From contig NZ_OZ244111.1 in the NCBI RefSeq assembly GCF_965215655.1, positions 3,596,001-3,660,000 of the forward strand: 64,000 nt of DNA, read 5' to 3'. Numbering within the stretch: the stretch's first letter is position 1; each line of letters begins with the position of its first letter. This document shows, piece by piece, positions 40,505 through 50,010 of this stretch. The translations under genes were made by a program, and so were the position numbers. The notes under the pieces were generated by a model, which worked only from the letters and a program-made list of their open reading frames with translations, was not told where the DNA came from and searched no databases. The DNA comes from Nioella sp965215655. Lineage in GTDB: Bacteria; Pseudomonadota; Alphaproteobacteria; Rhodobacterales; Rhodobacteraceae.

Positions 40505-43455
40505 TGGCCCACCTTCACGGTCACGGCAGCCATGGTTTCATCCCACTCCCCAAAGCGGGCGAGGTGATCATAGTCGCCTTCGAACAATACCTTTTCCATC
40601 GCGCGGCGGGAGGTGAAGCCATTGGTTTCATTCATATAATGGTCAAGCAGTTTGCCAAAGCCTTCGGTGATCTCAGCCACTTCACCGGGCGTCACGGGAT
40701 GGTCGCGCACATTGCCCCCCGATCCAAGCGCCACATAGGCAATGAGCGCGGTTTCCATCGGCTCGCCAAATGCGCCTTTCGCGGCCATAGCGGCCTCCAG
40801 CCAGAGCTGTTTGTTGAACGCTTTTTCCTGCGCCTCGGTGGGTGCGCTGCCAGTCTTGTAATCATATATAAGAATGCGCCCATCCGGGGCCTTGTCGATC
40901 CGGTCGGCGGTGCCGGTCAGGGTGAAGCCCGGCGCGCCCAGTTCCGCCTTGCCTTCAGCCTCCAGCCGCCACGGGGTGCCCAGGGCACGGCGCTCCTGCT
41001 CGGTTGCAATGAACCAAGGCGCGATCTTCTCGATCCTTGCGCGCCAGAGGCGGCGGGCGGCGGGCCATGGGGCCGCGTCCTCCAGCACCTCGTCGGCAAT
41101 TCGCAACAGCAGCGCCTCGGGCTGGTCGGGCAACCCGCCCCATGTGGCCTTGATGAAATCGTGCAGCACGTCATGCAGAATGGTGCCGCGCAGGGGGGCG
41201 TCCGGCGATTGGCGAAGGGGGTCGAGCGGCCGCAGGTCCAGCACCTTGCGCGCATAGACCCAATAGGGATCGCGGATCAGCTTTTCGACCTGCGTGACGG
41301 ACAGGCCATCGGGGCGCTGCGCGGCGGGCGGGGCGGGCGCGGGCCGTGTGGCGGGGGCGATGCGCGCGGCGGGCTCGTCCAGCCGTTCGGCGATAGCAAG
41401 CCAGTCGTTCCCCCGCGCGGTCATTGCCGCCAGCGCCGCCGCGCTTTCCGCGCTTGCGCCCTTCATCAGGTTCACGATCCGATTGAGCCAACGCGACGGC
41501 ACGGTTTCGGTTTCCGCATCGCGTTTGGCACGGCAGAGCCAGACCTCGGCCCCCGTCACCGATTGCTGGAAGTCATGGGCCGAGAGACCGATCACCCGGT
41601 CGGGCAGCCGCAGCCCCGCCTTGGCCCGCATCCAGCGATTGAGCCACGGATCGGCGCCGGGGGCCGACGGCCACGATCCTTCGTTGAGCCCCGCAAGAAT
41701 GACCAGATCGGTGCCCATCACCCGTGCCTCCAACGTGCCCCAGATCATGATGTCGGGATGCGGGGCCAGCGGGTCGCGCGCCTCTTCCTCGCGCAGCACC
41801 GCGCCCACGAAATCGCGGTATTCGGCGGCGGTCATGGTGCCGCCTGCAACGGCCTCGCGTTCCAGCGCCTGCATCTGGGCAAGGGCCTTTTCGCCTTCAT
41901 CCTTCTGCCAAAGCGCCCCTGCACCCTCAGCCCCCGGTCCAGCGGCCAGAAGCTGAGCCGCCGCCAGATGCCGGGCGACGTGGTCGGCCAGCGGCTGCGG
42001 CCCCGGCGCATGCAGGTTCAGCGCGGCCTCGGCGACCCAGGCGGCCCAGTCCATCGCGCCCGGATCGGTCTCGCGCCTTGCCGCCCAGTCCACCAGATCG
42101 GCACGGGTCGGGAAGGGCAGCTTGCCACGCAGCAATTGCAGTTCCAGATCGCGGGTGCGGCGCAGATGCTCGCCCCGGTCGTCGCGGCCCGAATGGGTCA
42201 AAGGGTGTTTCAGCAGGACCAGCAGATCCTCCGCCGTCATCCGCTCGGCCAGCCCTTCAGCCACATGCAGCAAGAGCCGCCCCGGCGCGGTCTGCGACAG
42301 GGGTTCACCAGCGGAATCATCCGGTTCGATCCTCCAACGGTCCAGCGCCGCTGTCACCTGCCGGGTCAGCGCCCGGTCGGGGCTGATCAGCGCAGCGCGC
42401 TTGCCCTCGTCGATGGCGCGGCGCAGGCGTAGGGCGATGACGGCGGCCTCCAGTTGTGGGCTGGAGGCCTCGATGAGGGTGAGCTGTTCGGCGGCCTGCG
42501 TAACCTCTGTCAGCTTCGGCCCTTCCTCCAGCCATTGATCGGTGACCGGTGCGGGACGCATGGCCAGTGAAATCAGCCGGTTGCGGGCGGGATTCGCGGG
42601 CGCATCGCTACCCCATACCTGCACATCGCACGGGTGCATCCCCACCCGCGCGGCGAAGCTTGCAAACCGAAACTGAGGGTGATCCTCGCCACCGCTGAGG
42701 CTATCGCCCATCTGTTCGGTCAACCGGTCCCACACCGCGCGCGGCTGGTCGAAGTCGAAGCCCGGCAGAATCACCGCACCTTGCGGCAGCCCTGCGACCA
42801 GTTCCATGAACCGCGCCGTGGGCCCGCGAGACCCGGTAGAGCCTGCCACGATGATCGGATGATCGGGCGGCGCCAGGGACCACAGCGACACAAGCCGGGC
42901 GACCACGGCGGCCTGCCGCGCCTCGACCGACATATGATCTTCGCTGCCCGCGAAATAGGGCGCGACGATGCCGAGAAACTTTTGCGAGCGCTGCCAATGG
43001 GCGGAATGATTGCCGACGTCGAGCCCCGCCACGGCCTCTGGTGTCACCATCTCCTCCTGCATCTCACCCATGAGATCGGCGAGGCTGTCGGACAGGCCAT
43101 AGAGCGAGGATCGCGGCGCGAGGTCCGGTTCGCGGTCGAGCAGGGCCGAGACGGTCTGCGACAATTGCAACCGCAACCGCAAGGGAGAGATCGCGGGTGG
43201 CAGGCCGGTCATGTCGGGGCGGCGGGCGAGGTCCGTCACCAGCTTGATCTGCGGCAGGAAGCCTGCGCCCTTTTCCGCATAGATCGCGCGCAGGCGGCGT
43301 TGCGTGCGGGCGGTGTTGACGTAGATTTCCACCCGCGCCAGGGCATGGGGGGGCTGGTCTTTCAGCCGCTCTGCCACGCCTTTGACCAGCGCGGCGGTGA
43401 AATCGACGCCAAGGGGCGTTGCGAAGACGCGGGGGGTGGGGGTGGCTTCAAACAT
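40501..43455 (-). CDS. addB: Double-strand break repair protein AddB
   Basis: 984 residues, alphaproteobacterial AddB type. The N-terminal part is a helicase-like fold without obvious Walker A. The C-terminal nuclease domain has GTILHDVLHDFIK and ILIYDYKTGSAPTEAQEKAF. It pairs with AddA: AddB recognises the recombination hotspot and cuts one strand. Its start overlaps the murU stop by 8 bases, in a tightly packed operon. Confidence 0.95.
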   Translation of the reverse strand: MFEATPTPRVFATPLGVDFTAALVKGVAERLKDQPPHALARVEIYVNTARTQRRLRAIYAEKGAGFLPQIKLVTDLARRPDMTGLPPAISPLRLRLQLSQTVSALLDREPDLAPRSSLYGLSDSLADLMGEMQEEMVTPEAVAGLDVGNHSAHWQRSQKFLGIVAPYFAGSEDHMSVEARQAAVVARLVSLWSLAPPDHPIIVAGSTGSRGPTARFMELVAGLPQGAVILPGFDFDQPRAVWDRLTEQMGDSLSGGEDHPQFRFASFAARVGMHPCDVQVWGSDAPANPARNRLISLAMRPAPVTDQWLEEGPKLTEVTQAAEQLTLIEASSPQLEAAVIALRLRRAIDEGKRAALISPDRALTRQVTAALDRWRIEPDDSAGEPLSQTAPGRLLLHVAEGLAERMTAEDLLVLLKHPLTHSGRDDRGEHLRRTRDLELQLLRGKLPFPTRADLVDWAARRETDPGAMDWAAWVAEAALNLHAPGPQPLADHVARHLAAAQLLAAGPGAEGAGALWQKDEGEKALAQMQALEREAVAGGTMTAAEYRDFVGAVLREEEARDPLAPHPDIMIWGTLEARVMGTDLVILAGLNEGSWPSAPGADPWLNRWMRAKAGLRLPDRVIGLSAHDFQQSVTGAEVWLCRAKRDAETETVPSRWLNRIVNLMKGASAESAAALAAMTARGNDWLAIAERLDEPAARIAPATRPAPAPPAAQRPDGLSVTQVEKLIRDPYWVYARKVLDLRPLDPLRQSPDAPLRGTILHDVLHDFIKATWGGLPDQPEALLLRIADEVLEDAAPWPAARRLWRARIEKIAPWFIATEQERRALGTPWRLEAEGKAELGAPGFTLTGTADRIDKAPDGRILIYDYKTGSAPTEAQEKAFNKQLWLEAAMAAKGAFGEPMETALIAYVALGSGGNVRDHPVTPGEVAEITEGFGKLLDHYMNETNGFTSRRAMEKVLFEGDYDHLARFGEWDETMAAVTVKVGQ

Positions 43456-44134
43456 GGGTCACCATTTCCTCGGCCAGTCCGATCCCCTCGGGGTGGCCCA
43501 CATCGGCCCAGTGACCCGTGTGAACCGTGCCAAACATCCGGCCCTGCGCCATGGCCGCGTTCCATATCTCGTGAAGCGAAAACGGCCCCTCGGGATAGCC
43601 CTGTAACAGCACCGTCTTCAGGATTTGCGCGCCGGTATAGACCTCTCCCACCTTGTCCCAGCCAAGCCGCCCGTCCGCATCGCGGGCGAAATCGCCGCCC
43701 GCCTGCCGCCCCACGGCGCGGGATTGCGGCACCATCAGGGCCAGTACGTCCATCTGGTCAGGGTCCCAAGCGGCGGCCAGCGTGGCCAGCGCATTGGGGC
43801 CGGTCCAGACCGCATCGGCGTTGAGGGTAAAGACGGAGTCAGCCTGCAACAGCGGCAGGGCGTGGCGGATGCCCCCCGCGCTGTCGAGAATGATCGGTTG
43901 CTCCTCGGAAAACGCCACATCCGCCATGCCGTGCAGATGGGCGCGCATCTGGTCGGCGTGGTGGTGGCCATTGACCACGATCCGCCCCACACCCGCACCG
44001 CGCGCCTGCTCTAGAGCGTGGTCGATCAGGGGCCGCCCCGCGACCGGGATCAGCGGTTTTGGCCGGGTTTTCGTGAGCACCCCCATGCGGGTGCCGAACC
44101 CGGCGGCGAGGATCATGCAGGCGGTCGGCATCAT
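43448..44134 (-). CDS. murU: Nucleotidyltransferase, MurU-like
   Basis: 228 residues. The nucleotide-binding signature is LAAGFGTRMGVLTKTRPKPL, with FTLNADAVW and HWADVGHPEG later. MurU makes UDP-MurNAc from MurNAc-1-phosphate in peptidoglycan recycling that bypasses the fosfomycin-sensitive MurA step. The adjacent AmgK gene supplies MurNAc-1-phosphate, which supports this assignment over other sugar nucleotidyltransferases. Confidence 0.88.
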   Translation of the reverse strand: MMPTACMILAAGFGTRMGVLTKTRPKPLIPVAGRPLIDHALEQARGAGVGRIVVNGHHHADQMRAHLHGMADVAFSEEQPIILDSAGGIRHALPLLQADSVFTLNADAVWTGPNALATLAAAWDPDQMDVLALMVPQSRAVGRQAGGDFARDADGRLGWDKVGEVYTGAQILKTVLLQGYPEGPFSLHEIWNAAMAQGRMFGTVHTGHWADVGHPEGIGLAEEMVTHV

Positions 44135-45054
44135 GGCCTGAGCCCTCGCAATAGCGGCTCCATCGCCCCGGCAAGATCCGTCAGCGCCGGGTGCGCCAGC
44201 GCGTCGGTGACATGGGCAAAAACGCGCGGCAGGTGGGTCAGGTACACGGGTTTGCCCCGGTCCCGCGCCAGACGACGGAAGACGCCGAGAATACGCAGGT
44301 TTCTCTGGAAGCTGAGCAGCGCGCTTTGCTCGGCAAAACCACCTTCGTCGATTGCCAGCGCGTCCGTGTACCGGGCGGTCATGGCAGCGGCGATATCGTC
44401 AGGGATATCGCGGCGGGCGTCCTTGATGAAGGACACGAGATCATAGCCCGGCGGGGCCAGCACCGCGTCCTGGAAATCCAGCAGGCCAACGCGGGTCAGC
44501 CCGAGCCGGTCGGGCAACCACAGCAGGTTTTCCGCATGAACGTCGCGCAGTGCGGGCACCAGCGGCGCGGTGAAGACGCGGGCGAATTGCGCCTTCATTT
44601 CCGCCAGAGCCGCCTCCGCATCGGTGCCATCCGGCAGCGCGATACGGGTCATCTCGGCCATCACATGCGGGGTCAGGGCGGGCAGGCTCCACCCCTCTGG
44701 GTGGCGGGCCAGATGGATCAGCACATCCGCGGCGGCAAGGCTCGCCTCCATCAGATCCGGCCCCAGGGTGGCAAAGCTTCGGTCGCCAAAATCCTCCAGC
44801 AACATCAGGCCCCTGTCCTTGTCGGACCCGATGATCAGCGGCGTGGACAGCGCCATGGCCCGCAGCTTGGCAGCAATGCTGAGGAACGCGTCAAAAGCGG
44901 CACGGTCCTCGGGGGGGGCCAGCATCAGAACCGCGCGCGCATCGCCCAGGCTCAGGCGTTCATAGCGCCGGGCAGAGGCATCGCCCGCCAGCGGCACGCG
45001 CGTCGCGTTGCCCCAGCCAATGGCGTCGAGAAACTCCTGAACGGGGGCACTCAT
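44131..45054 (-). CDS. amgK: Aminoglycoside phosphotransferase-fold kinase, AmgK-like
   Basis: 307 residues from ATG 45054; a further in-frame start 36 codons upstream falls inside tsaE and is rejected. The kinase motifs are RDVHAENLLWLP (catalytic Asp and Asn) and VGLLDFQDAVLAPPGYD (metal-binding Asp). AmgK phosphorylates N-acetylmuramate and N-acetylglucosamine at C1. The adjoining murU with a 4-base overlap makes an AmgK-MurU recycling pair. Confidence 0.88.
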   Translation of the reverse strand: MSAPVQEFLDAIGWGNATRVPLAGDASARRYERLSLGDARAVLMLAPPEDRAAFDAFLSIAAKLRAMALSTPLIIGSDKDRGLMLLEDFGDRSFATLGPDLMEASLAAADVLIHLARHPEGWSLPALTPHVMAEMTRIALPDGTDAEAALAEMKAQFARVFTAPLVPALRDVHAENLLWLPDRLGLTRVGLLDFQDAVLAPPGYDLVSFIKDARRDIPDDIAAAMTARYTDALAIDEGGFAEQSALLSFQRNLRILGVFRRLARDRGKPVYLTHLPRVFAHVTDALAHPALTDLAGAMEPLLRGLRP

Positions 45055-45554
45055 GCGGGCACCACCAGGCTGAGCCGGTCGGCCCAAAGATCGGGGCGGG
45101 CGGAGGAGATCGTCAGCGCCCGCGCATCGTCTTGCCCCGGCACCATCCGCAGCGACAGCCAAAGGGCGCGGTCGGGCATTTCATCGCCCAACCGGTCGGG
45201 CCATTCCACAAGGCAGATGGCCGTATCAAAGGCGTCGGTCAGGCCCAGTTCATCGACCTCTTGCGGATCGCTCAGGCGATACAGGTCGGCATGCCAGATC
45301 TCGGAGCCACCAGCCTCATAGGTCTGGACAAGCGTGAAGGTGGGCGACGGCACGTCCTCCACCCGGCCCTCGGCCGCTTGCAGGTGCTGGATCAGCGATC
45401 GGGCGAAATGGGTCTTCCCGGCCCCGAGATCACCATCGAGACAAAGGATATCTCCCGGCGCAAGCCGGTCCGCCAGATGCCGCGCCAGCCGCGACGTGGC
45501 CTCTGGCGAGGTCAGGGTTGTGCCGGCGATCACGGGGCGGACGGGGTTCGACAT
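45051..45554 (-). CDS. tsaE: tRNA threonylcarbamoyladenosine biosynthesis ATPase TsaE
   Basis: 167 residues. Walker A is GDLGAGKTHFARSLI, followed by VPSPTFTLVQTYE and HADLYRLSDPQEVDELGL, the family signatures. TsaE powers the TsaBDE complex that makes t6A in ANN-decoding tRNAs. The start overlaps nothing upstream but the PAS gene stop is only 48 bases away; amgK overlaps its stop by 4 bases. Confidence 0.96.
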   Translation of the reverse strand: MSNPVRPVIAGTTLTSPEATSRLARHLADRLAPGDILCLDGDLGAGKTHFARSLIQHLQAAEGRVEDVPSPTFTLVQTYEAGGSEIWHADLYRLSDPQEVDELGLTDAFDTAICLVEWPDRLGDEMPDRALWLSLRMVPGQDDARALTISSARPDLWADRLSLVVPA

Positions 45555-45602
45555 GGTGCGAGTTTATCAAGGCCCCGCCGGGCCGCAACCGCGCCCGCAC
45601 GC

Positions 45603-47174
45603 TCAGCCCGAGGAAATCAGCGCCGTCTCTGTTTCGGCCTCCGGGTCCGGGCCGGGCAAAGGCAACGGCGCGGCGCCTGTCTGGAAGGCCACAAGGCTCG
45701 CCCCGCCTTTCAAGGGGGCCAACCGGCAGACAAGGCATCCGCCATTCTTCAGCACCACCCGTTCGGTCCAGGCGCTGCGGTCGGCATAGCCGCCGACGAA
45801 GTCGCGAATCTCGCCCCATAGGGGTGTGGGCGCGCAGGCCGCCTGCCAATGGCCCGTTGCCTCCGATACTGTTGCGGGTTCACCCTGCCATAGCGCCCCA
45901 TAGGCACGGTTTCCCATGACAAAGCGGCCATCGCGGGAAAACACCGCCATCGCCTCGGTATTGTCGTCGAGGACCGATTGATAGAGGTCCAAATCGCCGC
46001 GAAACTTGCGGGTCAGGGTCATTTCCTGGCTAATATCCTCGAAAAGGAAGGCCACCGCCCCATCCGCATGGGGCCGCCCGATGACCCGGAAGGTCTGACC
46101 GTTGGGCAGGTTCCACATCTCCTGGTAGGTGCCATCGCGCGCGGCCTGTTCCAGCTCTCCCAGCCCGGCGCGCCAGGCCTGGTAATTCTTCGGCTCCGGC
46201 ATCCTCTGCTTTTCGCGCAGCTTGTCGAGGAAGGCGAACAGATCGGGCCGGGCCGACAGCCAGTCCACGGGCAGCGTCGACAGCGACACGAGCGCCGGGT
46301 TGAACAGCACCAGCTGCCGCTGCTTGTCGAAGATCGCCAGCCCGATGGGCAGATGGGCAAAGGTGCGCGACAGGGTCTGCACGAAGTCGCGCAGCGCGAT
46401 TTCAGCGGCGACGACCCGATCGATGGGCTGCGCCGAAAAGAGCTGACCATTGCGATAGCCGCGGCATGTCAGATCGAACCAGAGCAGATCGTCCGCGTCC
46501 AGCGACATCCGCCGGGTCTGGCCTTCGGTCAGAGGATCGTCCGGGTCGAACAGGTTACGAATCGGCCAAACCAGCCCCCCATCGCTGCCTTCGACCCTTT
46601 GAAGCATGTCGAAATACGCTTTGTTGGCCCAGATGATCTGACCCGCCGAATCCTGTTGCCATAGCAGCATCTGCCCGGCGTCCAGACCGTGGCGCAGCAG
46701 GTCCAGTTCCGATTCCAGCGCGTCCAGCCCGGCCTGGTCGATCATCTTGCGGTCCTGCCCCGGCTCCAGCGAGGCGACGGTGATCAGGCATCGCCCCTCG
46801 GAAACGCGGCCACTGATCGACAGCTCATCCCCGCCGATCCGGCCAATCAGCACGAACCCGTCACCCCGGTCGCGCAGCGCCTCCATCTTCGCGGCCACAT
46901 CGGGGTTCAGTGCAGACAGGCTTTCGCGCAGCTCCGCCCAGGCACCCACCCGGTCGCCCGGGTCGGTCAGCATCGCGTCGGTGTCGTCGAGATCCGACAG
47001 CAGATAGCCATCGCGGAAGGCATAGCTTCGGGGCAGGTCCAGCCCGCGCAGCATGACGTGGCGAAATCCGCCCCCGCCGCGAGTCAGCGACATGCCCAGC
47101 ACGGCGGAAAATCCACCCGCGGCCAGGCTTATCCCCACCAGAAACAGAATCGTCGTCGGATCGGTCAATGTCAT
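45603..47174 (-). CDS. Membrane-anchored PAS-domain protein, possible DivL remnant
   Basis: 523 residues. A single N-terminal membrane helix (about 8-28) precedes a divergent region and three PAS-like segments: MLLWQQDSAGQIIWANKAYF, LPIGLAIFDKQRQLVLFNPAL and DNTEAMAVFSRDGRFVMGNR. No HisKA, phosphoacceptor histidine or HATPase motifs are present. In Caulobacter and relatives a PAS-rich kinase-like protein, DivL, precedes tsaE-amgK (from memory), so this could be a DivL counterpart that has lost its kinase end. It could signal through protein contact rather than phosphorylation. Confidence 0.7.
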   Translation of the reverse strand: MTLTDPTTILFLVGISLAAGGFSAVLGMSLTRGGGGFRHVMLRGLDLPRSYAFRDGYLLSDLDDTDAMLTDPGDRVGAWAELRESLSALNPDVAAKMEALRDRGDGFVLIGRIGGDELSISGRVSEGRCLITVASLEPGQDRKMIDQAGLDALESELDLLRHGLDAGQMLLWQQDSAGQIIWANKAYFDMLQRVEGSDGGLVWPIRNLFDPDDPLTEGQTRRMSLDADDLLWFDLTCRGYRNGQLFSAQPIDRVVAAEIALRDFVQTLSRTFAHLPIGLAIFDKQRQLVLFNPALVSLSTLPVDWLSARPDLFAFLDKLREKQRMPEPKNYQAWRAGLGELEQAARDGTYQEMWNLPNGQTFRVIGRPHADGAVAFLFEDISQEMTLTRKFRGDLDLYQSVLDDNTEAMAVFSRDGRFVMGNRAYGALWQGEPATVSEATGHWQAACAPTPLWGEIRDFVGGYADRSAWTERVVLKNGGCLVCRLAPLKGGASLVAFQTGAAPLPLPGPDPEAETETALISSG

Positions 47175-47231
47175 TTCGCCCCCAACACCGCATGGCCTGT
47201 GGATAACAACAGATGAATGGTTAAGACGGGG

Positions 47232-48647
47232 TTAAGCCTGAATCGGACGGTTCTCGCCCAGCGGCGCGTGGGCCACGCCCTCGGCCAGTTGGATCGCGGC
47301 GGCGGGCCAGGTCACCTCGACCATCGCGCCGCGCCTCTCGCCGCTTTCCTCGGCCAGCAGGAACGGATCGGTGGCGTTGCGGAAAGCGACGCGTGCGCCG
47401 GACCGCTCCAGCAGCGTCTTGGCGATGAACAGCCCCAGACCCATGCCCTCATATCCCGGACGCTGTTGCTCATCGCGCGGAGTTTTGCGTCGCCTCAGAA
47501 ACGGATCGCCCAGCCGCCCGATCAGATCCGGGGGGAAGCCCGCCCCGTCATCGGTCAGCCGCAGATAGATGTTCTGCCCGTCCCACAACCCATCGACCCA
47601 GACATCGTCATTGGCGAAATCCACCGCGTTCTGCACAAGATTGCGGATGCCATGGATGATCTCGGGGCGACGATAGATCGCCGGTTGAGCCTCATCGGCC
47701 CCGGGCATCGGGGCGAACTCGAAATGCACCGCGACCCCCCGGTCCACATGCGGCTCCGCAGCCTCGCGCACCACGGCCCCGAACGGGGCGGAATGCATAT
47801 GCAGGTCATCCTTCCCGGCGCGTCCCATATCGCGCAGGATATCGCGGCACCGGTCAGCCTGTTCGCGGATCAGCCGGGCATCCGCGGCCAGATCGGGGTT
47901 GTCCTCCAGCTCTTCCGCCAGTTCGGTGGACACCAGCTTGATCGTGGCCAGCGGCGTGCCCAGCTCATGCGCGGCGGCGGCCACCACGCCCCCCAGATCG
48001 GTCAGCTTCTGTTCGCGCGCCAGCGCCTCCTGCGTGGCCAGCAAAGCCTGGCTCATGGAGTGGATCTCCAACGTCACGCGGCGGGCGTAGCCCGACAGGA
48101 AGACGATGCCGATGACAATGGCCGCCCAGAACCCGGCCAAAAACAGGGCGGGCAGTTCGATCACCTCGCCCGCGCGGGTCGTCAGCGGCACATGATAGAA
48201 CGCAACAAGCGTGATCAGCACGATGGCGGCCAGCCCCAGAATCACCGTCGACCGCATGGTCAGGGCCGTGGCCGAGATCGTCACCGGCGCAAGGATCAGC
48301 AGCGCGAAGGGGTTGTTCAGCCCGCCGGTCAGAAACAGCAGGAAAGACAACTGCGTCAGGTCAAACAGCAGCGTCAGCATCGCGTCCCAATCCGCCAGCC
48401 GCTGGTTTGGTGGAAACACCGTCATCGCGATCATGTTGGACAGGACCGACGTTCCAATGGCCAGGAAGCACAGGCCAAGTTCCACCCTGAGGCCCAGAAA
48501 CAGGCTGGCCACCACAACCGTCGCGGTCTGGCCCAGTACCGCCAGCCAGCGCAGCACCAGCAACGTCCGCAGACGGACCCAGCCGCTGCGCAAGTCGCGC
48601 GTCAACAAGGTGCGGGTCGGGTCGGTCGTCTGGGCCATGCGGGGCAT
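47232..48647 (-). CDS. regB: Redox-sensing histidine kinase RegB (PrrB)
   Basis: 471 residues. Six membrane segments form the sensor, with the quinone-linked GGLNNPF between helices (FLTGGLNNPFALLI). The phosphoacceptor box reads AAAAHELGTPLATI, and the ATPase domain has IRNLVQNAVDFA (N box), DDGAGFP and GMGLGLFI. RegB senses the respiratory chain redox state and phosphorylates RegA, controlling photosynthesis, nitrogen, carbon and respiratory genes. ATG 48647 is preferred; ATG 48638 is possible. It is transcribed away from senC-regA, as in other Rhodobacteraceae. Confidence 0.96.
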   Translation of the reverse strand: MPRMAQTTDPTRTLLTRDLRSGWVRLRTLLVLRWLAVLGQTATVVVASLFLGLRVELGLCFLAIGTSVLSNMIAMTVFPPNQRLADWDAMLTLLFDLTQLSFLLFLTGGLNNPFALLILAPVTISATALTMRSTVILGLAAIVLITLVAFYHVPLTTRAGEVIELPALFLAGFWAAIVIGIVFLSGYARRVTLEIHSMSQALLATQEALAREQKLTDLGGVVAAAAHELGTPLATIKLVSTELAEELEDNPDLAADARLIREQADRCRDILRDMGRAGKDDLHMHSAPFGAVVREAAEPHVDRGVAVHFEFAPMPGADEAQPAIYRRPEIIHGIRNLVQNAVDFANDDVWVDGLWDGQNIYLRLTDDGAGFPPDLIGRLGDPFLRRRKTPRDEQQRPGYEGMGLGLFIAKTLLERSGARVAFRNATDPFLLAEESGERRGAMVEVTWPAAAIQLAEGVAHAPLGENRPIQA

Positions 48648-48747
48648 CCTGTTCCGGCGGGGGCGTTCTGTCACAGTTGCGCAGACGTGAATTGATAGAC
48701 AGGTCGTTTTCAACGATCAACGCTGCACAGCATTCGAGGACCTTGCC

Positions 48748-49383
48748 ATGAACCGCATCTATGCCGCCAGCGCCCTTGCCCTGACCGCCGCCCTTCTGGG
48801 CGGCATTGGCCTGTCGATCCTCTGGGGCCGCGCCAATCAGGACGAGGATATCTTCGCCCAGTGCCGCGCCACGCGGGTGGCGGGCGGTCCCGGCGATATC
48901 GGCGGCCCGTTCGAATTGGTGTCGGAAACCGGCGACACCGTGACCGATGCCGATGTCATCACCGCACCGACGCTGATCTATTTCGGCTATACCTTCTGCC
49001 CCGATGTCTGCCCGCTGGACAATGCGCGCAATGCCATCGCCGTGGAGATCCTGGAAGAAGAAGGCCGCATGGTGACGCCGGTCTTCATCTCGATCGACCC
49101 GGAACGCGATACGCCCGAGATCCTCGCCGATTTCACCGACAACATGCACCCGCGCATGATCGGCCTAACCGGGTCGCTGGACCAGACCACCGCCGCGTCT
49201 GAGGCCTACCGCACCTATTTCAACCATCAGGAGGCGGGCGAGGACGGGTTCTACCTCGTCGACCATTCGACCTTCACTTATCTGGTCTTCCCGGAACACG
49301 GGTTCGTGGAGTTCTTCCGCCGCGACGACACCCCCGAGGAGATGGCCACCCGCGTCTCCTGTTTCATGGACGCCGCGTCCTGA
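48748..49383 (+). CDS. senC: SCO1/SenC/PrrC copper chaperone
   Basis: 211 residues. An N-terminal membrane anchor (about 6-26) is followed by a thioredoxin-like domain with the copper ligands FCPDVC (Cys84, Cys88) and a later histidine in VDHSTFTYLV. It delivers copper to cytochrome c oxidase and may influence RegB signalling. It lies between regB and regA, the classic locus order. Confidence 0.96.
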   Translation: MNRIYAASALALTAALLGGIGLSILWGRANQDEDIFAQCRATRVAGGPGDIGGPFELVSETGDTVTDADVITAPTLIYFGYTFCPDVCPLDNARNAIAVEILEEEGRMVTPVFISIDPERDTPEILADFTDNMHPRMIGLTGSLDQTTAASEAYRTYFNHQEAGEDGFYLVDHSTFTYLVFPEHGFVEFFRRDDTPEEMATRVSCFMDAAS

Positions 49384-49451
49384 CCCGATCTGTTTGACCA
49401 TTGCGCAGATTTCCTCATATATGAAAGAAACTTGCGAAGAGGATTGCTTGA

Positions 49452-50009
49452 ATGGCCACGGAACGCTCGTTGCGCGATATCGGACCGGATAAATCCCTGC
49501 TGCTCGTCGATGATGACGAACCGTTCCTGAGGCGCCTGCAACGGGCCATGGAAAAGCGCGGGTTCGAGGTCGAGGCCGCCGACTCCGTCGCAGGCGGCAA
49601 GGCTATCGCAACCGCCCGTCCCCCCGCCTATGCCGTGATTGATCTGCGGCTGGAGGATGGCAACGGGCTCGACGTCGTGGAACTGCTGCGCGAAAAACGC
49701 CCCGATGCCCGCATCGTTGTGCTGACGGGCTATGGTGCGATTGCCACCGCCGTCGCCGCCGTCAAGATCGGGGCCACCGACTATCTGTCGAAACCCGCTG
49801 ACGCCAATGACATCACCGCCGCCCTCTTGGCCGAAGAAGATGACATGCCGCCGCCGCCGGAAAACCCGATGAGCGCCGATCGCGTCCGGTGGGAACATAT
49901 CCAGCGCGTCTATGAGCTGTGCGACCGCAACGTCAGCGAAACCGCAAGGCGGCTGAACATGCACCGGCGCACGCTGCAACGCATCCTTGCCAAGCGCAGC
50001 CCGCGTTAA
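49452..50009 (+). CDS. regA: Response regulator RegA (PrrA/ActR)
   Basis: 185 residues. The receiver domain has the acidic pocket LLLVDDDEPF, phosphoacceptor Asp64 in VIDLRLEDG and SKPAD with the conserved Lys. A proline linker (PPPPEN) leads to a Fis-type helix-turn-helix, RNVSETARRLNMHRRTLQRIL. RegA regulates many genes in response to oxygen and redox. ATG 49452 follows a GAGGATT-like region. A lipoprotein gene starts one base after its stop. Confidence 0.97.
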   Translation: MATERSLRDIGPDKSLLLVDDDEPFLRRLQRAMEKRGFEVEAADSVAGGKAIATARPPAYAVIDLRLEDGNGLDVVELLREKRPDARIVVLTGYGAIATAVAAVKIGATDYLSKPADANDITAALLAEEDDMPPPPENPMSADRVRWEHIQRVYELCDRNVSETARRLNMHRRTLQRILAKRSPR

Positions 50010-50010
50010 G

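Noticed and set aside
37790..42432. Two 640-codon frames opposite addA and addB
   Set aside because: Antisense shadows; the opposite strand carries complete AddA and AddB with helicase and nuclease motifs.
48648..48747. FnrL-type site (TTGAT-N4-ATCAA) between regB and senC
   Set aside because: TTGAT and ATCAA are both present but about 19 bases apart, not 4, so it is not an FNR box.
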